NCBI GenBank assembly: GCA_036927565.1
Contig: JAYESD010000001.1
Coordinates: 137,815,415 to 137,879,414 of the forward strand
Origin: Tuctoria greenei
Taxonomy: Eukaryota; Streptophyta; Magnoliopsida; Poales; Poaceae
Reading direction: 5' to 3'
DNA length: 64,000 nt
Each line of letters starts with the position of its first letter. The stretch's first letter is position 1. Of the stretch, positions 44,979-53,178 are shown in pieces. The notes below the pieces were generated by a model. That model searched no databases. It was not told the origin of the DNA and saw only the letters and a list, made by a program, of their open reading frames with translations. The position numbers and the translations under genes are program-made.

Positions 44979-45103
44979 CAACACTATAAAAGAAAAGGTC
45001 ATCCGAGACGTGCCTTAATGAAGAAGGGAGACGAACAAATTGTGCATCTCCGTCGTCGCATCTCACATTACGTTGTCATCAGAGATGTCACTACAGGAAA
45101 CGT

Positions 45104-45425
45104 GATCATTTGCGACGGCTGTATTTATTTGCGACGGCCAGCCGTTGCAAACAGCTTAAATTGCGACGGCCCGCCTCTGGCCGTCGCAAATAACAGGGCC
45201 GTCGCGAATAAGGACTTATTTGCGACGGCTGTAGGTCTGGCCATCGCAAATAAGACCTTATTTGCGACGGCCAACCCTAGAGCCGTCGCAATTAAAGTAG
45301 TCGTCGTAAATAACGCCTAATTTGCGACGGCCAGTACAAGGCCGTCGCAAATAGGCTTTAAAATCGACGGCCCTAAGGTAAGGCCGTTGCAATTAAGGCA
45401 GCCATCGCAAACTAGGTCTAATATC
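45104..45425. repeat. 5' subterminal repeats of CACTA-3
   Basis: About 14 copies of TTTGCGACGGC or its complement GCCGTCGCAAA, often as facing pairs separated by a few bases. The same motif is at 50206-50660. Confidence 0.9.
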
Positions 45426-45435
45426 GGGACCCTCC

Positions 45436-46023
45436 GGCCCCGACTCTTCATTCACAATCCCTCCACCGCCGCCCCCTACCCCGCCGCGCCCCGACCCCGC
45501 CGCCCCCGACCCCGCCACCGGCCCGCCTCCGCGCGGCTCCGCCCCTGCGCCGCCGCCCCCGACCCCGCCGCGCCCCGACCCCGCCGCCCCCGCCGCGCCC
45601 CCGCCACCCCCGACCCCGCCGCCAGCCCGCCTCTACGCGGCTCCGTCTCTGCGCCGCCGCCCCCGACCCCGCCTCGCCCCGACCCCGCCGCCCCCGACCC
45701 CGCCGCCCCCCGCCCCCGCCGCACCCCCGCCGCCCCCGACCTCGCCGCCCCTGCGGCCCTGCCGGCGGCCCGCCTCCGCGCGCCTCCGCCCCTGCGCCAC
45801 CGCGCCTGACCCCGCCGCCCCTGCGCCGCCCCCGACCCCACCACCCCTGCGCCGCCCCCGACCCCGCCGCCTCTGCGGCGCCGCTGCCGGCCCGCCCCCA
45901 GCCCCTGCGCCGCCCCCGACCCCGCCGCCTCTGCGCCGCCGCTGCCGGCCCGCCCCCGGCCCCTGCGCCCCCGCCGCCGGCTCGCCCACGGCCCCGCCGC
46001 CCCTGTGCCACCACCACCAACAG
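45436..46023 (+). repeat. C-rich, Pro/Ala-coding-like tract of CACTA-3
   Basis: Nearly 600 bases made of CCCCGACCCCGCCGCC-type units. Long frames exist on both strands purely from composition. It ends at CAACAG followed by GTAAGT (46024), a good splice donor, so it may be the 5' untranslated first exon. The minus strand has dense G runs and could form G-quadruplexes. Confidence 0.65.
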
Positions 46024-46159
46024 GTAAGTCCCGGATCGCCCCTGTATTTTTGTAGAAATTCAGTGAATTATGGTTATGTTTGAACATGGTGACCTCATGG
46101 AAGAAATTCAGTGATGTGTCATTTTTGAACATGGTGACCTCATGGAAGAAATCATAGTG

Positions 46160-46445
46160 GATATGTTTAGGTTTATTGAAGTAAATTGCTCTCATTTGAA
46201 TTATGGTTATGTTTAGGTTTATTGAATTGCTCTCACTTGAATTATGGTTATGTTTAGGTTTATTGAAGTAAATTGCTCTCATTTGAATTATGGTTATGTT
46301 TAGGTTTATTGAATTGCTCTCATTTGAATTATGGTTATGTTTAGGTTTATTGAATTGCTCTCATTTGAATTGCTCTCATTTGAATTGAATTGCTCTCATT
46401 TGAATTGCTCTCATTTGAATTGAATTGCTTATGTTAGAATTGAGT
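46160..46445 (+). repeat. Tandem repeats in the putative first intron of CACTA-3
   Basis: TTATGGTTATGTTTAGG recurs at 46201, 46242, 46288 and 46329 (steps of 41-46 bp). It then gives way to a 15-bp repeat, TTTGAATTGCTCTCA, to about 46430. Confidence 0.8.
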
Positions 46446-46900
46446 TGATAAATTAATGAATTACAATGGATAATTGTTATGTTTAGGTTTATTTGAATTG
46501 CTTACTTTTTTGAATTATGCTTAGGTTTATTTGAAGGGTCGTTGAATTGCTTAATTTTGATTGCTTGAGTGTTAAAGTACTATATATACATAAATGGGCT
46601 TCGGACCAGCTTGACAAGGCTCGACAAGGCCCATTTAGTGGTAAGGTAAAGTATGCGTGTAGACGGGCACGAAGGCGAACGACGACAGTGAGGATGGCAA
46701 GCACCTGCGCGTGGATGGCGTACTCCGACGAAGTGGTTTCATCTCTGATCTACGGCAGCTAACCCTAAAGCCGTCGTGGAATTGTCATCAAAGACCAACT
46801 TTCCACTCACTCTTTCTCTAGTTCTTTCCTCTCTCTTAAATGACCTGAAAATGAAAATGAGCAACGTAACCTATAGCAATGTATTACCCATTTCGGATCG

Positions 46901-46935
46901 GCACGTCTCACATGCCATTGGCATGTGAGACGTGC
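46901..46935. repeat. Perfect 17-bp-arm palindrome
   Basis: GCACGTCTCACATGCCA (46901-46917), a single T, then the exact reverse complement (46919-46935). Confidence 0.9.
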
Positions 46936-46967
46936 AGGTTCGGAATTGTCCCTTTTTTGGACAGCCT

Positions 46968-47162
46968 CAGAGTGACCGAGGGGGCGTGGCTTGTGACGAG
47001 ACGCGGGTCCGGATTTGGACGAGATTTCGGTGGCGTAACCCTGTTGTTCTCTGCTGCACCATTTTCGGGCGTGCAGTGGAGAACAACGGGGTTATGCTGC
47101 CAAAATTTCGTTCGAATCCGGATCACGCATCTCTTCATGAGCACGCTCCGCTCGGTCAATCT
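46968..47162. repeat. Foldback element upstream of CACTA-3 TNP2
   Basis: Two inverted arms of about 90 bp (roughly 46968-47060 and 47070-47162), about 80% matching, meet at a loop of fewer than 10 bases. Shared blocks include TGACCGAG, TCCGGATT and GTTGTTCTC. CACTA-2 lacks it at the same place, so it was probably inserted or amplified in CACTA-3. Confidence 0.78.
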
Positions 47163-47262
47163 TGGGTGGATTTAGGATCTATCTGCCTAGGTTGTAGGGC
47201 CGCGACATAACACAACAATACATTAACGACAATTTCTTTCGCGTTAAACTGCAGAGTCAAAC

Positions 47263-48237
47263 ATGGGTGAAGACCGCAGTTGGATGTATACTGGCTGGAA
47301 GAGCAGAACTGGTGGTCACTCCGATGAGTGATTTATCAAGTTAGATCAATTTTTGGATCGAGCATTTTTGTTGTCAACGGAAGATATGGTGCGGTGCCCA
47401 TGTACAAAATGCCGGAACACTAAGTTTTTGAGAAGATTGGAGCTTTTGTTTCACTTATGTCGAAACGGTTTCACTCCACATTATGAAGTGTGGACCTTTC
47501 ACGGCGACACTAATTCTCGAGTCATAGCCGAAGTGGATGAGGATGATGATATAACAGAGGTTGATAGGATGGATGATATGCTAGAAGCTCTTGAAGCGGA
47601 GGATCCTCTTACAAATGAGGCAGAGAAGTTCTTCGAGGAGCTGAAGAAATCACAAGAGCCGTTGCATGAACACACGGCTGTGACCGTACTTGCTTTCTTG
47701 ACCAGATTAATGGCAATTAAGTCCAAGTACTTTTTTTTCCATCAACTGCTACAATGATCTCATGAAATTGATCTGCGATATCCTTCCACAACCTCACAAA
47801 GCGCCACCAGATATGTATCAGTCAAAGATCAAGATATCTGGTCTCGGTATGAAGTATGAGAAAATAGATGTGTGCCCAGACAACTGCATGCTATTCTGGA
47901 AAGAGAACGCCAATGAGAAGATGTGCTTGAAATGTGGTAAATCGAGGTATGTCGAAGTTTTTAATGACGATGGAGATGATGTGATGACAGATGTCGCACA
48001 TAAGCAGCTTCGTTACTTGCCTGTGACACCTCGGTTGAAGCGGATGTTTCTTTCAAAAATAACCGCAAGACATATGAGATGGCACAAAGAAGGTAAACGT
48101 GAGAACAAAGAATTCTTGACGCATCCGTCCGACGGTGATGCATGGAAGGCGCTAGACCGTTTCGATCTAGACTTTTCTCGTGATGCGAGGAATGTTCGCA
48201 TCGGATTAGCGACAGACGGATTCTCACCGTTCACTTC
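47263..48237 (+). pseudogene. Truncated TNP2 transposase of CACTA-3
   Basis: The ATG at 47263 starts SWMYTGWKSRTGG; TGA at 47329 replaces an expected Trp. The transposase-associated domain follows (VRCPCTKCRNTKFLRRLELL), a shift in a T-run near 47738, then YEKIDVCPDNCMLFWKENAN and ARHMRWHKEGK. The gene stops at LATDGFSPF (about 48230) and joins the second gene out of frame. The catalytic TNP2 core, DUF4218 and DUF4216 are absent, so no transposase can be made. Confidence 0.88.
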
Positions 48238-50054
48238 AACGCTGCCAAGGCGCTTCGACAAGCTTTGTCGAACGCCTGTGTTCAAATTATCAATGAGCAC
48301 TTGAAGGCGAACCAGCAGCACGTGTTACACTTCCGGCAAGAGAGCGAGAGGCACCTGACGGAGGAGGAGTACGCGCAGGTACGTGGAGTTTAGTAAGTAT
48401 TTTTTTTCTGATAATTGCCTCGATAGTATTTTTAACGACTTCCAACTATGTGCAGGGCCACGTGAGCTGGTTGCAGGGTCGGACCGATGCATTTCGGGCC
48501 CTTTTTCGCTACTGGGCTAGCGACGAGTTTAAAGCTAAGTCTGAGAAGGCTCGAGACTGCAGAGGGGTGGAGGGGAAGAGCAGGCACGGGCAAGATAACC
48601 ACTTGCGTTTAGCTAAACGCATGCTAAGTGTGTGTAACTTATGTTTATATATTAATAATATATTGTTCGTACTAACACGTATTGACAGGAGCGCGAGACG
48701 GGGATGCCGTCCACCCCTGCTGAGGTCTGGAAGAGAGGTCACAGGGACCCTTCTCAGCCGACGGGGTGCAGTTAGGCTGCAGCCGAGCGGTTGGTAAGTT
48801 TAAAAATCATTCATATTAAATATAACTATATAGATTATTGAACTTACACGGTTTTCTTGTTTTGCAGGCTAAGTACGGGGAGGAGGCTAGGAAGATACAC
48901 GGCGAGGATTTCGATTGGGAACGTCAACCGATCGATCCTCAAGCCGCGTATGCAACCGGTCGTGGAAAAGCACACGGAAGGTGAGTTTACAAGTCATTTT
49001 ATCGTTTTCAATTCAAAGTATTCAAGATATTTCAATTTCATATTACTGACTCTCTTTTTTATAGGCTCACCATATTCGACGGAGTTGTCGACTCGAGGGC
49101 GGGGAGACCTGCGAGAGGCAGCTCCACGCAGGCTTCGGGCATGGGAGGTCGCCGCGTATCGCAGAGGGACATTGAGATGCAGTCCCTCCGAGAAACTGTA
49201 GAAGAAAACGAAAGGTGACATGAGGAGGAAAGGAGGGAGGCGGAACGCTAAAGGATCGCGATGGAGGCCACGATCCAAACTCAGGCATCAGCGTTGGCGC
49301 AGATGCGGGAAGCAATGGAGGTAACAAAATAAAAACTAAAATTCTCATTAATTCAGCGCAAACAACTTATTAATAGGTAGCATTTAATGTTTGCAATGAC
49401 AGGCCATCGCTTGGGCGCAAGGTCTGGGAATCCAGCTACCGGTACTACCACCGGTCCTTCCAGGCGATCCTTCTTCAGCGAGTCAGGTAAGTTTCTATGT
49501 AATCCTTCTTCTCCAGCGTAATAAGATTGAGATAGATGAAAGAGAGAGATAGTTAGATAGAATAAAATGATTGATATAGAAGAATGATAGAGATAGAAGA
49601 AAGAGAGACAGAAGAAAGAGTGGAAGATAGATAGAGTAGGATAGGAATGAAGAGAGAGAGTAAGATGTAGATGGAGATAGAGAGAGGGGAAGATAGAGGG
49701 AGGGAGATGTAGATGGAGAAAGAGGGAGGAAGATAGAGGGAAAAGGATATCAATAGAGAGATAGAGTGAGAGAGAAAGATAGAGTGAGAGACAAAGAGAG
49801 AAATGAAAAGAGAGAGGAAGAGAGGGGATCAAGATGAAGATAGAGGGAGAGGAAGGGAGAGAGAGATGTTGATGTATTTATATTCTAACTCTAAGTTTCA
49901 TTAATTGCAGAGATCCACGACGGCTGCACAAACGCCGTCGCCGTCGCTACCACCGCCTGGAATGAGGCGCGATGACGACTTCGACATCGCAGGTGGCTCC
50001 GGAGGTCAGATGGGCGAGTGGGCCCTTTTGTTTGCTTTGTTGATGACGATGTGA
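48238..50054 (+). pseudogene. Second CACTA-3 gene, Transposase_24 (Ptta/En/Spm) type
   Basis: Exons with GT..AG borders: 48238-48378 (LRQALSNACVQIINEHLKAN), 48456-48623 (GRTDAFRALFRYWASDEF), 48689-48794 (PAEVWKRGHRDPSQP), 48868-48980 (KIHGEDFDWERQPIDPQAAY), 49065-49320, 49404-49488 and 49911-50054 (ends ALLFALLMTM). It is the paralogue of 42067-44230. The donor after 48623 reads CT instead of GT (CACTA-2 has GTAAGT here), and TAG near 48773 and TGA near 49216 interrupt it. The 5' part was lost in the deletion that removed most of TNP2. Confidence 0.83.
49515..49870 (+). repeat. Purine-rich GA/GATA tract
   Basis: About 350 bases almost free of C, with AGAGAGA, GATAGA and GGGAGA runs. It lies in the last intron of the second CACTA-3 gene. 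The long, Leu/Ser-rich minus-strand frames reported here are compositional. Confidence 0.8.
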
Positions 50055-50205
50055 GATGTATTGGAATTTATCAGTTTGTGATTGTGATGATGTTTCCTCT
50101 GTGATGATGATCTTTGCTATGTGTATATAATGTGTGTATTGAATCTGTTCTGTGATTATGGGCCATCGAGCCGGGTAGTTTTTTCTGTTTTTAAAAAACA
50201 CCTTA

Positions 50206-50679
50206 TTTGCGACGGCTATTTATACAGTACCGTCGCAAATAAGGGACCAGGCCGTCGCAATTAGGCCACTGCTATTTGCGATGGCCAGGCCGTCGCAAAT
50301 AAGGTTTAATTGCGACGGCACAGCCGTCGCAAATAGCTATGTGGGCCCCGGAGGAGGACCCTTGGGACCAGCCCACTAGACTTATTTGCGACGGCCACCA
50401 TCGCAAATAAGCTTTAATTGCGACGGCGACACCGTCGCAAATAAGTTTGCGGGACCCACCGGCCCGCGGCAATAACTTGCGATGGCACCTCCTAGCCGTC
50501 GCAATTAAACCTTATTTGCGACGGTGGCCGTCGCAAATAATATTAATTGCGACGATTTATTTGCGACGGCTAAAAACCGTCGCAAATAAAGAAAGCCGTC
50601 GCAAATCTCTTATTTGCGACGGCATTTGGCTTATTTGCGACGGCCACGGCCGTCGCAAATCGTTGGGATTCCTGTAGTG
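50206..50679. repeat. 3' subterminal repeats and terminus of CACTA-3
   Basis: More than 15 copies of TTTGCGACGGC or its complement. The segment ends CGTTGGGATTCCTGTAGTG at 50679, followed by the TGT duplication. Confidence 0.92.
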
Positions 50680-51010
50680 TGTGCGTATGGCGCGTCGCCG
50701 ATCATCCTAAGTGCGAGACATGATTAAAGGAAGCGCGTCTCCTTTCTTTGTGTCATAAAAGACGGTCTTTACGAGGTCATTGGAGACGGGGGTGGCGCGC
50801 GTTGCCCATCAGCATACATGCGTGACAAGCCCTAACAAAGCCCGTCATAGATATATTGACTGATCCGAGACATGCTATATTGTAGGCCATCGTGGATTTG
50901 TTTACTGATCTGAGACGGGCTTTATGGAAGCTTGTCTCCTTTATGTAGGTTATCCGAGACATTCTCTGTTATAGCTTGTCGCGGATTGTTTACAGGTAGG
51001 GTCTCCTACT
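50680..51010. repeat. CACTA-4 subterminal repeats, left side, continued
   Basis: CGAGACATG, GCGTCTCC, GGAGACGGG, CCGAGACAT and GAGACGGGC words in both orientations, the continuation of 44982-45088 after CACTA-3. Confidence 0.7.
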
Positions 51011-51287
51011 AGGTGTCCCCCATCCCAGATTATCTTGATTGCCAGCTGCACATCCTGGAGCTAGCCAAGATTTGGCAGCCGTATTACCAGTGTAAGCAAC
51101 ATACACATACATGAACATATGTATAGACAAAAAGATCACACCTTAAATTATATTGACCAATCACATATTAACAAAGTGTCAATCGTGGTTATCAAGTATA
51201 CTAATTACATAACAAAGATTGTTCATCCTGATTACAATGTAACTAATTACACATATCATAACTGTCACCATCTAATCCTATATACAG
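51011..51287. other. Unassigned CACTA-4 interior
   Basis: 51011-51090 could be an exon remnant: one plus-strand frame reads PIPDYLDCQLHILELAKIWQ before a GTGTAAG donor-like site, but I recognise no family. The rest is AT-rich and intron-like. Confidence 0.35.
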
Positions 51288-51375
51288 TAATGAAAATTCT
51301 CCCGATCAATGATTTCATTAATGGTGAGCCTTCATAGCCTCTAATGCTCCGACTAAGACATCCTCAAATTCTATA
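51288..51375. repeat. Direct repeat, left copy, flanking the ARGONAUTE fragment
   Basis: GTAATGAAAATTCT, GATCAATGA-TTCATT and GTGAGCCTTCAT blocks in the same order as at 51847-51935. On the minus strand an acceptor (TGATTTCAG) precedes a short open stretch, DFIEFEDVLVGALEAMKAHH, ending in TAA. I do not recognise it. Confidence 0.65.
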
Positions 51376-51479
51376 AAATCACTGAAATCATATAAAACAT
51401 TATCAAATTGCAGTCACATTCACTTAACCAGTCACATAAGGTAGCAAATATCTGTTAGTGAATATAGAACCGAGCTTAC

Positions 51480-51745
51480 TGGTAGCACATGCAGTTGGTG
51501 AGCATCTGCAAAGCATCAACAGAGAAATTGTTCTCATGGTAAAGGACATGGTAGTGAGCAGGTATGCTTGTCCCCTGAAAAAACAAAAAATTTACAATCC
51601 ACTGATGCATTTATAGCCTGATATCAAAAACTCGTGAGAGAAACACCAATTATCACATAGGTATCGTTATTCCAGCATGGCTGCAGAGGTAGAAAACAAA
51701 CTCACTAGGATGGCAAATGCTAGTGTCAACCAAAGTTCGTGTAGT
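51480..51745 (-). pseudogene. Captured ARGONAUTE (PIWI domain) fragment, two exons
   Basis: On the minus strand the first exon (about 51738-51665) reads ICHPSEFVFYLCSHAGI and the second (51574-51480) GTSIPAHYHVLYHENNF followed by DALQMLTN. Plant AGO1/MEL1-type proteins have these two blocks in this order near the C-terminus of PIWI, and the His after PA in PAHYHV corresponds to the last catalytic residue of the slicer centre. A 90-bp intron separates them; its acceptor TTTTTTCAG is intact and a GTAAG donor follows the second exon (51479). The first donor is mutated. Only about 57 codons are present, flanked by CACTA-4 sequence, so this is a gene fragment taken up by a transposon, not a working ARGONAUTE. 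Family assignment is from memory of conserved motifs. Confidence 0.85.
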
Positions 51746-51846
51746 TTCAAGGGTTTGCGAATTAGAATTCATTATATACATTGATAGTCAAAACAAATAC
51801 ATTACTTTTGCATTGGACATAAACAAGGAAGATGGATGTATACTGT

Positions 51847-51935
51847 AATGAAAATTCTTCCTTTGGATCAATGACTTCATTGACGATGAGCCTTCATTTG
51901 ATATCATAAAATTCAATAAAATCACTGGAATGTAC
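51847..51935. repeat. Direct repeat, right copy, flanking the ARGONAUTE fragment
   Basis: Same order of blocks as 51288-51375 with small indels. The minus strand again has an acceptor (ATTCCAG) followed by DFIEFYD-like reading, here closed early. Confidence 0.65.
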
Positions 51936-51954
51936 GGTCTGAGGGCAGGGTTGA

Positions 51955-52480
51955 GGCGGCGGTGTGCTCCGGGGACAGGGGACGAGGCACCAGCGTGCTT
52001 CAGGACGAGCTGGCGGAGGCGCTCGAATGGCGGTTCCTCAACTCTCTAATGACAACAGTGATCTTAGGACATAGAGAACATTTCCACTTATGTGAAGGTG
52101 GCGGCATGCTCATATCGATTATCGAGGTCGGGTCGAGGCAGCGTCGTGCTCCGGGGACAGGGGACGAGGTGGCATGCTCCAGTGTGCTCAACTCTCCGAT
52201 GATGAAGGTCGGGGTTGACGGTGGGGTAGGGGTTGACGGCAGCAACGTGATAATGATGAAGAGCGAGTTGAGAAAGACGGACAACGGTGGTGTGATCCGG
52301 GGACATGGGACGAGCCAGCGTGCTCCAGCATGCTCAACTCTCTGATGACATGAAGGTCGGTCGACAGTGGCAGTGCGATGTTGATGATGATGGGATGGTG
52401 GCAGTGTGCTCAGGAGCTGCGGTTTCTAGGTCGAGAGCGCGCACGAGAGCTAATTTTTTTTTGCCAAATGTTGGGAGAGA
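51955..52480. repeat. Degenerate GC-rich repeats in CACTA-4
   Basis: GTGCTCCGGGGACAGGGGAC starts at 51964 and 52146, with a variant at 52292. Each is followed by GCTCAACTCTC-like words. Spacing is uneven (182, then 146), so expansion was irregular. No supported gene. Confidence 0.6.
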
Positions 52481-52489
52481 GTGCACGAT

Positions 52490-53116
52490 GGATAAAATAG
52501 CAAAACTTATAGACGTGGATGTATAACACTCGTCTCTCATTTCAACTTCCTTTGGTCGAGAGAGCACAAGAAATTTTTTCCCATAGAGCGCGCGAGAGCT
52601 TAAAATAAAAATCTGAGATGGACATATATAACGCATGTCTCGCATTATCATCTTCTGCATGCGGGCATGTTCCCGCATGCAAAAGACGCGCCACGGTGTG
52701 CTGAAGCAGGGAACAACATCTTTCGCATGCGGGGATGTCCCACTGGCAACTGTGCGCAATGCCTAATATGATCGTTGCATTGCGCTCAGCTTTCCAAGGT
52801 GGGACAAAAGATCTTCGGCGTAAATTGGAGATGCGCCTAGGTAAGGCGCGTCTCTCATTATTTAGTGGCCGAACGGACACGCAACGTGCTAAAGCTGTTG
52901 TTCTCACGACCAACAACTTTTGCATGTGGACATGTCGACTGGAAACTGTGCACGATGCCTTATATGGTCATTCCAATGCGCACTACTTTCCGAGGTGGGA
53001 CAAAAGATCTTCGGCACAAATCGGAAGCGTGCCGAAGATAAGCGCTTCTCCCTTCTGTCGGATCTCACATATCTAAGACACGCCTTTCTAAAGTGCGTCT
53101 CTCAAGCACTCTTCAC
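52490..53116. repeat. CACTA-4 right subterminal region with a 196-bp tandem duplication
   Basis: CGTCTCTC, GTCTCGC and GAGATG words recur. Two units, about 52725-52920 and 52921-53116, share TGTGCRCRATGCCT (52751 and 52947) and AAAGATCTTCGGC (52808 and 53004), 196 bp apart. Confidence 0.75.
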
Positions 53117-53119
53117 CCT

Positions 53120-53178
53120 ATTGCCACTCGCACGACATCGTGAGCGTCTATTGCCACTCGCACATTATCGTGAGCGTC
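53120..53178. repeat. 30-bp tandem pair at the Gypsy-2 insertion point
   Basis: ATTGCCACTCGCAC at 53120 and 53150, each followed by an ATCGTGAGCGTC block. The second copy ends exactly where the Gypsy-2 LTR starts. Confidence 0.75.

Larger units (their letters stand above)
45089..50679 (+). mobile_element. CACTA-3, complete but internally deleted CACTA element
   Basis: Left end CACTACAGGAAACGTGATCA and right end (reverse complement) CACTACAGGAATCCCAACGA, then ATTTGCGACGG inside both ends at the same distance. TGT flanks it on both sides (45086-45088, 50680-50682): a perfect 3-bp target duplication. It contains the first third of TNP2 joined by deletion to the second transposase gene. The intact borders point to a younger insertion than CACTA-2. 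It sits inside CACTA-4. Confidence 0.95.
44982..53178. mobile_element. CACTA-4, non-autonomous CACTA-like element carrying captured host sequence
   Basis: Begins CACTATAAAAGAAAAGGTC three bases after CACTA-2. GAGACG or CGTCTC motifs recur at 44982-45088, 50680-51010 and 52490-53110, defining a third subterminal motif family. CACTA-3 is inserted at 45089-50679. No transposase frame belongs to it. The interior (51010-52480) holds an ARGONAUTE fragment and unassigned sequence. The right end is cut by the Gypsy-2 LTR, so the 3' terminus and the strand of the element are not known. The identification as CACTA rests on the left terminus and the repeat layout. Confidence 0.65.

Noticed and set aside
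45387..46282. Long Ala/Pro/Arg or Gly-rich ORFs on both strands
   Set aside because: Same reason: C-rich tract in the CACTA-3 leader, no domain.
49353..49832. 159-codon hydrophobic minus-strand ORF that looks like a membrane protein
   Set aside because: It is the complement of the GA-rich tract; Leu, Ser and Ile codons follow from composition.
51962..52345. 127-codon ORF in CACTA-4
   Set aside because: Lies in degenerate GC-rich repeats; a similar-length frame exists on the opposite strand; no domain.
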